A stretch of DNA of 24,711 bases, from contig DZDC01000014.1 of the NCBI GenBank assembly GCA_022736595.1, forward strand, positions 1-24,711. Direction: 5' to 3'. Within the stretch, counting starts at the first letter, position 1, and each line of letters starts with the position of its first letter. A program made the translations under genes and the position numbers. Under the pieces are notes generated by a model. The model was given only the letters and a program-made list of their open reading frames with translations. It made no database searches and was not told the DNA's origin. The stretch comes from Draconibacterium orientale. GTDB lineage: Bacteria > Bacteroidota > Bacteroidia > Bacteroidales > UBA1556. This document shows, piece by piece, positions 14,226 to 21,074 of this stretch.

Positions 14226-15476
14226 TTAATCCAGTTCGTGTATTACCAAACCACTGCGAAGTTTAGGTTCAAACCATGTGGTTTTGGGAGGCATAATATT
14301 TCCAGTATCGGCAATATTGATAAGTTGTTGCATACTAACTGGATACAGGGCAAAGGCTACTTTCATATCGCCACCATCCACTCTTTTTTGCAACTCGCCC
14401 AAGCCGCGGATACCGCCTACAAAATCGATGCGTTTGGAAGTACGGAGGTCAGCGATACCTAAAATTTGATCTAATACCAAGTTTGAAAGAATGGTAACAT
14501 CCAGAACACCAATGGGATCAGCATCATTATAAGTGCCATTCTTAGCTGTAAGTTTATACCAATCACCTTCGAGATACATGCTAAACTCATGAAGTTTTGA
14601 AGGAGAATAAATGGTTTTGCCCATTTTCTCAATATCAAAGTTGGTTTTAATTTTCTCAATGAGTTGAGCAGGAGTAAGGTTGTTGAGGTCTTTCACCACT
14701 CGATTGTAATCGATAATTTTTAATTGATTATCGGGGAAATGCACCGCCATAAAGAAGTTGTATTCTTCGGTGCCATTATGAGTTGGGTTTTTAGCGGCAA
14801 ACTCTTTTCCAATACGTCCGGCTGCAGCGGTGCGGTGGTGACCATCGGCTACGTAGGTGAATGGTACTTGAGTGGCAAAAAGTTGCTCTAAACGTTGGTT
14901 GGTGGCAGGGTCGTTTACTACCCAAAAATGGTGACCAAAACCGTCTTCGGCCACAAAATCGTATTCTGCCTTTTGGGTTTTTACGATATTTTCAACCATG
15001 GTATCAATTTCTGGAACGGCTTTGTAGCTGAAAAAAACGGGCTCAATATTGGCGCGGGTAAAACGAGTAAGCACCATGCGATCTTCCTCTTTGTCGGGGC
15101 GGGTAAGCTCGTGTTTACGAATGATACCTTTTTCGTAGTCTTCGCAAGCGGCAGCTCCAACTATGCCATATTGAGTACGTCCGTCCATGGTTTGGGCATA
15201 AATATAAAATTTAGCTTCTTCCTCCTGACGCAACCAACCTTGTGCTTTGAAATTGTTGTAGTTTTTTACAGCGGTATTGTACACCAAATCGTCGTGGATA
15301 TCGGTGCCGGTGGGGCAGTCGATTTCGGAACGGGTGATGTGGAGTAAAGAACAGGCTTTACCTTCAGCCATTTGAGTTGCTTCTTGTGAATTCATCACAT
15401 CGTAAGGCAAACAAGCGAGTCTTTCAGCTATTTCTTGTGGAGGACGTAGTCCTTTAAAAGGTTTTACAATTGCCAT
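14226..15476 (-). CDS. DUF1015 family protein of the serine biosynthesis operon
   Basis: A conserved cytoplasmic protein of uncertain biochemical role. The family is recognisable from the start VKPFKGLRPP, LPYDVMNS (residues 23-30), KHELTRPDKEEDR (121-133), VADGHHRTAAA (209-219) and the ending MPPKTTWFEPKLRSGL. At 416 residues it is full-length. It is the last gene of an operon with serC and serA, 20 bases after serA; I recall this three-gene order from other Bacteroidota. DGHHR resembles the nucleotide/phosphate motif of ParB-like proteins, a fold that includes free-serine kinases (SerK, SbnI). It could therefore act on phosphoserine or serine, as a missing phosphatase-like step, a serine kinase or a regulator. 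This is inference from neighbours and one short motif. Confidence 0.9.
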   Translation of the reverse strand: MAIVKPFKGLRPPQEIAERLACLPYDVMNSQEATQMAEGKACSLLHITRSEIDCPTGTDIHDDLVYNTAVKNYNNFKAQGWLRQEEEAKFYIYAQTMDGRTQYGIVGAAACEDYEKGIIRKHELTRPDKEEDRMVLTRFTRANIEPVFFSYKAVPEIDTMVENIVKTQKAEYDFVAEDGFGHHFWVVNDPATNQRLEQLFATQVPFTYVADGHHRTAAAGRIGKEFAAKNPTHNGTEEYNFFMAVHFPDNQLKIIDYNRVVKDLNNLTPAQLIEKIKTNFDIEKMGKTIYSPSKLHEFSMYLEGDWYKLTAKNGTYNDADPIGVLDVTILSNLVLDQILGIADLRTSKRIDFVGGIRGLGELQKRVDGGDMKVAFALYPVSMQQLINIADTGNIMPPKTTWFEPKLRSGLVIHELD

Positions 15477-15496
15477 ATTATATTTGAAATTTTGGT

Positions 15497-16417
15497 TTAG
15501 TTTACTTTATAGGTAGTGTTACCATTTTTAATAAAATCCACAATTTGATCTGCAGCAGCCACTCCAGCATTGATGTTGGCTTCATTGGTTTGAGCCCCCA
15601 TTTTCTTGGGTGTAAAGAAGCAACGTCCTGCCAATTTTTCGATGAATTGGGCTGCATTATCAGGAGCTATATCCGAAAGATATTTAAACTTGGGACGTTC
15701 GCTCATGAGTTGCATCAATTCCTCTTCATGAATGACTTCTTTGCGGGCGGTATTGATCAGAACACCATCATCGGGCATTTTAGAAAGCAATTGGTAACCA
15801 ATGCTTTTCTTGGTTTTGTCGTTGGCTGGAATGTGCAGCGAAATGTACTGACAGGTTTCGTAGAGTTCTTCAACACTGGCAAGAGCGGTAACTCCATCGG
15901 CTTCGATGGCCTCTTTGCTAACAAAAGGGTCAAAGGCATATACTTCCATTCCAAAACCTTGAGCTATTTTGGCCACATATTTACCTACATTGCCATAAGC
16001 ATGAATTCCTAAAGATTTGTTTCTGAGTTCGGTTCCGGTTTTCCCGTCGTAACCACCCCGAGCCATCATAACCATCATACCGAAGGCAAGTTCGGCCACG
16101 GCATTGGAATTTTGTCCGGGAGTATTCATTACCACTACTCCAGCTTCGGTAGCGGCTTTAAGGTCAATATTGTCGTAGCCGGCGCCAGCGCGAACCACTA
16201 TTTTAAGGTTTTTGGCAGCAGCTAAAACTTCGGGGGTTACCAAGTCGCTGCGAACGATTACTGCATCTACATCAGCAATGGCGTTGGTAAACTGACTTAC
16301 TTCAGTATATCTTTCGAGCAATACCATTTCAAATCCAGCCGCATCCAACACCTTTTTCATTTTGGTAATGGCTATGGGGGCAAAGGGTTTATCGGTGGCT
16401 ATAAGAACTTTAGTCAT
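15497..16417 (-). CDS. serA: D-3-phosphoglycerate dehydrogenase, short type with active-site Lys
   Basis: First step of serine synthesis: NAD-dependent oxidation of 3-phosphoglycerate to 3-phosphohydroxypyruvate. At 306 residues it has substrate and cofactor domains but no ACT or other regulatory domain (type III), so feedback inhibition by serine through ACT is not expected. The cofactor fold is AYGNVG (140-145) with Asp163 after the second strand, which favours NAD. Arg225 in INTARKEV is the expected catalytic Arg. The segment that carries His in most relatives (TPHIGG) is TPKKMGAQTNEA here (269-280), giving a Lys at 271 or 272. This is the 'IIIK' variety known from Bacteroidota and Entamoeba. 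The next gene is DUF1015 (20 bases); serC lies 26 bases upstream. Confidence 0.92.
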   Translation of the reverse strand: MTKVLIATDKPFAPIAITKMKKVLDAAGFEMVLLERYTEVSQFTNAIADVDAVIVRSDLVTPEVLAAAKNLKIVVRAGAGYDNIDLKAATEAGVVVMNTPGQNSNAVAELAFGMMVMMARGGYDGKTGTELRNKSLGIHAYGNVGKYVAKIAQGFGMEVYAFDPFVSKEAIEADGVTALASVEELYETCQYISLHIPANDKTKKSIGYQLLSKMPDDGVLINTARKEVIHEEELMQLMSERPKFKYLSDIAPDNAAQFIEKLAGRCFFTPKKMGAQTNEANINAGVAAADQIVDFIKNGNTTYKVN

Positions 16418-16443
16418 AGGGCTAATTTTTAAATATCAATAAA

Positions 16444-17520
16444 TTAGGCGTTTTTCATTTTGCGAAATTCTTGCATGCAGTCAACCAATGCTTGCACGCT
16501 TTCTTTGGGTAGTGCATTGTAAGTTGAAGCACGGAAACCACCTACAGAGCGGTGACCTTTGATGCCGTTCATGCCTTTAGATTTTGCAAATTCGAGGAAT
16601 TCTTTTTCAAATTCTTCAAATCCATCGTTCATCACAAAGCAGATATTCATTATTGATCGGTCTTCTTTGTTGGCCACAGTGCTTTTAAACATGGGGCTGC
16701 TGTCGATTTCGTTGTAGAGAAGGGTTGCTTTTTCTACATTACGACGGTACATTTCGTTTACGCCACCTTCTTCTTTCATCCATTTAAGGGTTTGCAAAGC
16801 AGCAAAGATTGGAACCACGGGAGGGGTGTTGAACATGCTGTCGTTTTCGATATGGGTTTTGTAGTTAAGCATGGTTGGGATGTAACGTTCTGCTTTTCCA
16901 AGGATGTCTTCGCGTACTATAACGAAGGTTAGACCAGCGGGAGCGAGGTTTTTCTGAGCACCACCATAAATCAGCGCATATTTGCTAATATCCACAGGGC
17001 GAGAGAAAATATCGCTGGACATATCGGCTACCAAAGGAATGTTTACATCAAGATCGGTATGGATTTCGGTACCGTAAATGGTGTTGTTGGTGGTGATATG
17101 GAAATAATCTGCATCAGCAGGAACGGTATAATTTTTTGGGATAAAGTTGAAGTTGGCATCTTTAGAGCTGGCCACTTCTATCACTTCGCCAAGACCTTTG
17201 GCTTCTTTTAGGGCTTTACCTGCCCAAACGCCGGTGTTGAGATAAGCGGCTTTTTTGTTGAGGAGGTTAAAAGGAACCATGGCAAACTGAAGACTGGCTC
17301 CGCCACCCAAGAAAAGCACATGATATCCTTCGGGTATATTTAAAAGTTCTTTAAAAAGCTGTTGAGCTTCGGTATTCACCGACATAAACTCTTTATCGCG
17401 GTGCGAAACTTCCATAAGGCTGAGGCCGGTACCGTAAAAATTGAGGAGGGCTTCGGCTGTCTTTTCAATGGTGTATTGTGGCAATACTGAGGGACCTGCA
17501 GAAAAATTGTGCTTCTTCAT
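16444..17520 (-). CDS. serC: Phosphoserine aminotransferase
   Basis: Second step of serine synthesis, converting 3-phosphohydroxypyruvate and glutamate to phosphoserine; the same enzyme often also serves pyridoxal phosphate synthesis. It is a class V aminotransferase of 358 residues, the normal length. Seen are the start NFSAGPSVLP, MEVSHRDKEF (36-45), LFLGGGASLQF, ADMSSDIFSRP (165-175) with the PLP-pairing Asp166, YGGAQKN with the PLP-binding Lys190, and the C-terminal KGMNGIKGHRSVGGFRASTYNA. It is the first gene of the operon serC-serA-DUF1015. Only a weak -7-like TACCTTTA is seen upstream (17589-17596, - strand), so the promoter is not settled. Confidence 0.97.
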   Translation of the reverse strand: MKKHNFSAGPSVLPQYTIEKTAEALLNFYGTGLSLMEVSHRDKEFMSVNTEAQQLFKELLNIPEGYHVLFLGGGASLQFAMVPFNLLNKKAAYLNTGVWAGKALKEAKGLGEVIEVASSKDANFNFIPKNYTVPADADYFHITTNNTIYGTEIHTDLDVNIPLVADMSSDIFSRPVDISKYALIYGGAQKNLAPAGLTFVIVREDILGKAERYIPTMLNYKTHIENDSMFNTPPVVPIFAALQTLKWMKEEGGVNEMYRRNVEKATLLYNEIDSSPMFKSTVANKEDRSIMNICFVMNDGFEEFEKEFLEFAKSKGMNGIKGHRSVGGFRASTYNALPKESVQALVDCMQEFRKMKNA

Positions 17521-17793
17521 AGCTTTATTGATTATGGTTATTTATTGAATGGTTTGTTGGTTAAAATACAGTAAATCACCTTTTTACTTAAAGGTATTTG
17601 GTCTTGCTAAGATGCATTATTTTTTCTTAAATTTTGTGTTTTTTAAAGCAAAAAATCACAATTCCGAATTGATAAAAGTTTAACCCCAATTCGATTTTGT
17701 AAAAGGCAAAATCAAGAGTCGCAGCAACGATTATATGATGCGGTTTACCGTAGGGCTATGTGTAAAAAGCCAGACCAATATCTTCCCAACAAA
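17521..17793. other. Gene-free spacer upstream of serC
   Basis: Together with the terminator at 17794-17818 this forms a 324-base gap without a credible coding frame. On the - strand it should hold the serC promoter; the best match is TACCTTTA (taaaggta at 17589-17596), one base off TAnnTTTG, about 70 bases before the start codon. A 7-bp stem (gattttg at 17693-17699, caaaatc at 17707-17713) lies in the middle. I see no riboswitch or tRNA-like fold. Confidence 0.5.
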
Positions 17794-17818
17794 AAAAGCA
17801 GCCTTGAGAGCTGCTTTT
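17794..17818 (-). terminator. Terminator of the DUF177-rpmF-fabH operon
   Basis: A perfect 9-bp stem (aaaagcagc at 17794-17802, gctgctttt at 17810-17818) with a 7-base loop. On the - strand it runs into a T run (T tract of seven including the stem end) and begins 26 bases past the fabH stop codon. Confidence 0.9.
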
Positions 17819-17844
17819 AAAATTCTATATCTTTTTCAAAAATA

Positions 17845-18843
17845 TTATTTAGAGTCGTAGGCCCATTTCAAGTAGATAGATCCCCAGGTGAAACCAGCTC
17901 CAAAGGTTGCAAGGATGAGGTTGTCGCCTTTTTTAAGTTCGTGCTCATAATCCCAGATGCAAAGGGGCAAAGTGCCAGCAGTGGTGTTGCCGTACTTTTC
18001 GATGTTGATCATCACCTTGTTAGGATCCAATCCCATGCGTTGAGCAGTGGCCGAGATAATGCGCATATTGGCTTGATGAGGCACAAGATAGGTGATGTCG
18101 TCGGAGGTAAGGTGATGTTTTTCCATCATCTCCACGCTGATATCGGCCATCTTCGAAACGGCCCATTTAAATACAGGCTGACCCTCTTGATAGATAAAGT
18201 GTTCACGGGCATCAATGCTTTCATGTGTGGGAGGCTTCACCGAACCACCTGCCTTTTGGTGCAAATGGTGACGGCCTACACCATCGCTTTGAAGCATCAT
18301 GTCCACCACTCCTAAACCATCATAATTGGGCTCAAGAAGCACAGCGCCAGCACCATCTCCAAAGATTGGGCTTACTGAACGATCGGTATAATCCACGATG
18401 GACGACATTTTATCGGCGCCAACGACAATGGCTTTTTTGTACTGACCGCTTTCGATAAAGCGGGTTCCAGTGGCTAAGGCATATAAAAAGCCTGAGCATC
18501 CGGCGTTAATGTCGAAATGAAAACCGTTTTTAATACCTACTTTGTCGGCAATGATATTGGCGGTAGCAGGGAAAAGATGGTCAGGGGTAACTGTAGCACA
18601 AATGACCAAATCAATTTCTTCGGGTTTGGTGCCTGTTTTTCTTAAAAGTTCCTCCACTGCCTTGGCTCCCATAAAGGAAGTTCCTTCTCCAGGCTCTTTT
18701 AAAATTCTACGTTCGCGGATACCAATACGAGTCATAATCCACTCGTCGGTGGTATCAACCAATTTGGACAGTTCGTCATTTCCAAGAATATAATCAGGGA
18801 CGTATCCCCCAATTCCTGTAATGGCTGCACTTGGTCTTTGCAT
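17845..18843 (-). CDS. fabH: Beta-ketoacyl-ACP synthase III
   Basis: Starts fatty-acid synthesis by condensing an acyl-CoA primer with malonyl-ACP. The catalytic triad is intact: Cys116 in NINAGCSGFLYAL, His256 in VPHQANMRI and Asn286 in EKYGNTTAGT. The primer-binding TRIGIRERR (38-46) and the C-terminal ILATFGAGFTWGS are also present, and the length of 332 is normal. In Bacteroidota, where branched fatty acids are common, FabH often prefers branched primers; this cannot be judged here. It follows rpmF by 91 bases, a gap long enough to have held regulation but too short for plsX, the gene usually found there. An accB/accC pair, common after fabH in this phylum, is also absent; a terminator follows instead. 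Confidence 0.96.
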   Translation of the reverse strand: MQRPSAAITGIGGYVPDYILGNDELSKLVDTTDEWIMTRIGIRERRILKEPGEGTSFMGAKAVEELLRKTGTKPEEIDLVICATVTPDHLFPATANIIADKVGIKNGFHFDINAGCSGFLYALATGTRFIESGQYKKAIVVGADKMSSIVDYTDRSVSPIFGDGAGAVLLEPNYDGLGVVDMMLQSDGVGRHHLHQKAGGSVKPPTHESIDAREHFIYQEGQPVFKWAVSKMADISVEMMEKHHLTSDDITYLVPHQANMRIISATAQRMGLDPNKVMINIEKYGNTTAGTLPLCIWDYEHELKKGDNLILATFGAGFTWGSIYLKWAYDSK

Positions 18844-18877
18844 GATTTTATAATTTATTTAAGAATAAAACAAAAAA

Positions 18878-18909
18878 GCAAAGTAATCGAATTAATCAAT
18901 GTACTTTGC
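18878..18909 (-). promoter_or_regulatory. 8-bp inverted repeat between rpmF and fabH
   Basis: gcaaagta (18878-18885) and tactttgc (18902-18909) form a perfect 8-bp inverted repeat around a 16-base loop, in the 91-base gap before fabH. There is no T run that would make it a terminator. It may be a protein-binding site or a weak leader hairpin; a chance match is possible. Confidence 0.3.
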
Positions 18910-18934
18910 CGTTCCATGTTCTACAAAAAAACCA

Positions 18935-19120
18935 TTATGCGATTGCTTCTTTCTCAATTGCCAATTGGCCTCTGTAGTGACCACAATTATCACAAACTCT
19001 GTGATAAAGCACTGAAGAACCACAGTTTGGGCAACTTACATAAGTAGGAGCCACAGCTTTGTAATGAGTTCTTCTTTTGTCACGACGGGTTTTTGATGTT
19101 TTTCGTTTAGGATGTGCCAT
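18935..19120 (-). CDS. rpmF: Large ribosomal subunit protein bL32
   Basis: A structural protein of the 50S subunit. The 61-residue product starts MAHPKRKTSKTRRDKRRTHY, the standard bL32 N-terminus (the initiator Met is normally removed), followed by a zinc ribbon with Cys30, Cys33, Cys43 and Cys46 (CPNC and CDNC). It is therefore the zinc-binding form rather than the Cys-free paralogue some bacteria use under zinc shortage. It lies 21 bases after the DUF177 gene, an arrangement conserved across bacteria, and is probably transcribed from the promoter in front of that gene. Confidence 0.98.
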   Translation of the reverse strand: MAHPKRKTSKTRRDKRRTHYKAVAPTYVSCPNCGSSVLYHRVCDNCGHYRGQLAIEKEAIA

Positions 19121-19141
19121 AACTTTATTTATTTATCTATA

Positions 19142-19666
19142 TTAATCTTCTAACTTTATATCTTTTAAACCTTCCCATCTTGGGTCGATCTCCTTTTTAA
19201 CTAAATGTTTTTGCATCGATTTTAATATTACTGGATTACAGCCATAGCTTCCATCTTTCAAATCAAAATGCACTCTTTTGATGGGTATTTCAAGGAGAAC
19301 ATTCTCTAAGATGAGTTCGCTTACATCCAATAGATGCTCGTTTTCATCGAGATAAATAAGGTCGTCTTCCAAATTATCTGGTCGATCTCCAAATTTGTAT
19401 ATCTGTTGGTACTCCACTTCAATTGGATAATCAAAAGCTTCCAAACAGCGATCGCATATCAATTCCAAAGTACCTTGTATCTTTAGGTAGGCAGTCATCA
19501 AACGGGGCTCTTTGTCAAGCACCATTTTCACTTCCAGCTTTCCTCGTTCAACCAGATTGGTCTCCTTTGATTTAAAGAACGCATCATCAATGCTGAAGTC
19601 GTATTCATGTTTCCCAAGACTCAGTCCTTTAAACGGAATTATATATTCAACAAGACGCTCCATCAT
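19142..19666 (-). CDS. DUF177 (YceD-like) protein
   Basis: A cytoplasmic protein of the DUF177/YceD family, whose gene sits next to rpmF in most bacteria and which has been linked to ribosome or rRNA maturation, most clearly in plants and E. coli. The diagnostic features are the CxxC pair Cys71 and Cys74 in ELICDRCLEAFDYPI, the acidic stretch YLDENEHLLDVSELILENVLLEIPIKRVH, and EIDPRWEGLKDI near the end. At 174 residues the length is typical. Two Met codons open the frame and either could be the start. It has the best promoter in the window just upstream. The usual second Cys pair is reduced to a single Cys in GSYGCNPV, so zinc binding is uncertain. Confidence 0.9.
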   Translation of the reverse strand: MMERLVEYIIPFKGLSLGKHEYDFSIDDAFFKSKETNLVERGKLEVKMVLDKEPRLMTAYLKIQGTLELICDRCLEAFDYPIEVEYQQIYKFGDRPDNLEDDLIYLDENEHLLDVSELILENVLLEIPIKRVHFDLKDGSYGCNPVILKSMQKHLVKKEIDPRWEGLKDIKLED

Positions 19667-19682
19667 ATAAAAATTGGGGCTG

Positions 19683-19714
19683 CAAAATTAGAAATTTTAT
19701 TTATTAAATTACAA
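19683..19714 (-). promoter_or_regulatory. Promoter of the DUF177-rpmF-fabH operon
   Basis: On the - strand TTG (19714-19712), a 21-base spacer, then TAATTTTG (19690-19683) match both parts of the Bacteroidota consensus. The -7 box is 16 bases before the start codon at 19666, so the leader is very short. Confidence 0.65.
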
Positions 19715-19773
19715 TTTATTTACGATAAGTTTTTTTCGTTAAAATTCCAATGCTTTTTCGCTGTCCAAATTTT

Positions 19774-20526
19774 CTAAGATTCATGTTCACAGCAAGGTTT
19801 CATTAGAACTGTATTGGTTTCTTTCATTGGCTTTATATGGTTTTGCAATTCTAGTTTTTTGGCGGGTGGGCTGATGAATTTGATACCCAACTCCATTCCG
19901 CGAAGTATAAATAGAGTTCCAATAATCACTACTACATAAGGAATGGCTTTATTGACAAACCGTTTTACCCGTGCGCCTGCAATATTACCTAAAAGTGAAA
20001 GTAACAACATCATAGGGATGGTTCCCAAGCCAAAAAGAATCATATACATAACCGAGTCCGTCAAGCTGTCCTGACTAATGGCTCCCGCTAAAGCCATATA
20101 TACCATGCCGCAGGGGAGGAGTCCGTTGAGGAGTCCTGTAATAAAGAGGGCTTTGTAACTGGCTTGACGAAAGTATTTTTGCAACTGTGAGCGTACTGCA
20201 CTCATAAATTTGGAGTTGCCACTGCCACGGTAAAGGGTATGACTTAAACTGGGGAAAACCACCGTCGAAATCATAAATATTCCCATGATAATGGTAACCC
20301 AACGTTGAAATCCCGCCATTGAAAAACCAACCCCAATCAGTCCAAAGAGTAACCCCATGATGGCATAGGTGACCGTGCGACCAATGTTGTAAGTCAAACC
20401 TGAAATAATTCGGGTAGTCCAACTTTTATTGTTAAGAGGCAACGCAATGGCAATGGGTCCACACATTCCAATGCAATGAAATCCAGTAAGTAATCCTAAT
20501 CCTAGTGCGGTGAAAAGTAGTTCCAT
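19774..20526 (-). CDS. TauE/DsbD-like membrane protein of the cco locus, possible copper handling
   Basis: A 250-residue inner-membrane protein with about six hydrophobic segments, of the type annotated 'sulfite exporter TauE/SafE family' (DsbD_2-like). The first helix holds H17-C-I-G-M-C-G-P, a His/Cys/Met motif that suggests a transition metal, and the C-terminus ends MKPCCEHES, a second possible metal site. It is the last gene of the cbb3 oxidase locus, 9 bases after ccoH. Family members occur in this place in other Bacteroidota. The position and the metal-type motifs suggest it helps supply copper to the oxidase's haem-copper centre, rather than exporting sulfite. That role is inferred. 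No clear terminator follows its stop codon. Confidence 0.85.
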   Translation of the reverse strand: MELLFTALGLGLLTGFHCIGMCGPIAIALPLNNKSWTTRIISGLTYNIGRTVTYAIMGLLFGLIGVGFSMAGFQRWVTIIMGIFMISTVVFPSLSHTLYRGSGNSKFMSAVRSQLQKYFRQASYKALFITGLLNGLLPCGMVYMALAGAISQDSLTDSVMYMILFGLGTIPMMLLLSLLGNIAGARVKRFVNKAIPYVVVIIGTLFILRGMELGIKFISPPAKKLELQNHIKPMKETNTVLMKPCCEHES

Positions 20527-20535
20527 TGATCTGTC

Positions 20536-20982
20536 TTAGTTGATAATAAGGGTTTGTTCAGTGTAATATTCTTCCCCATTTTGAACCCATTCAATCTTGA
20601 AAATGCAACGCGTTCCGCGAAGTAAACTGTCTTTTGAAATTTGCTGGATAAGGGCACTATCGGTGACAATTTTTTTCTCTTTATCTAAACGATAGTCGAT
20701 GGGGAAAAATAGTAGAACGGTGCCTTTAGGCTTTGATATACTATCCAATCGGGGAAACTTAATAAGAATTTGGTCGTTGGTTTGACTGATGGATAAACCC
20801 TCCTCCAAGGCCTGTGTCCGTTGAGTTTTATCAATCATTTGTTGGTAATTAACACCCTTGGGATAATAATCGGGGGTTACCAAATTAAGCTCTTGCTTGC
20901 TGCTGATGATGACCAAGCTTATCATCCCGATTAAGAACAATGCCAAAGTGATGGCGATTCCAGTTCCCCAATTGATTTTCAT
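20536..20982 (-). CDS. ccoH: FixH/CcoH cbb3 oxidase assembly protein
   Basis: A small protein with one membrane helix needed for assembly or stability of cbb3 oxidase. Residues 8-27 form the helix (IAITLALFLIGMISLVIIS), followed by LVTPDYYPKGVNYQQMIDKTQRTQAL, the FixH hallmark, and a beta-rich periplasmic domain. At 148 residues the length is normal. It lies between ccoG and the TauE-like gene, 9 bases before the latter. A strong hairpin stands between it and ccoG, so its level may differ from that of the upstream genes. Confidence 0.88.
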   Translation of the reverse strand: MKINWGTGIAITLALFLIGMISLVIISSKQELNLVTPDYYPKGVNYQQMIDKTQRTQALEEGLSISQTNDQILIKFPRLDSISKPKGTVLLFFPIDYRLDKEKKIVTDSALIQQISKDSLLRGTRCIFKIEWVQNGEEYYTEQTLIIN

Positions 20983-21010
20983 GTACGTGTTGTTTAAAGG
21001 TTAAAAATCG

Positions 21011-21047
21011 GGCCGAAAAGCTGAAACAAATTCCCTGCTTTTCGGCC
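21011..21047 (-). terminator. Stem-loop between ccoG and ccoH
   Basis: A perfect 11-bp stem (ggccgaaaagc at 21011-21021, gcttttcggcc at 21037-21047) with a 15-base loop. On the - strand it is followed by CGATTTTTAA. It has terminator form but lies inside an operon, 28 bases past the end of the ccoG stop codon and about 28 bases before the ccoH start. Partial termination or mRNA processing is likely. Confidence 0.75.
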
Positions 21048-21074
21048 ACAAATTTAAGAAATAATTAACATATT

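Noticed and set aside
14895..15347. 150-residue + strand frame within the DUF1015 gene
   Set aside because: It is an antisense shadow of a conserved coding region; composition and content show no independent protein.
15545..16012. 155-residue + strand frame within serA
   Set aside because: Antisense shadow of a conserved enzyme gene, with no promoter or domain.
17521..17844. Riboswitch or small RNA upstream of serC
   Set aside because: Apart from the fabH terminator and a 7-bp stem, no conserved riboswitch-like fold is visible.
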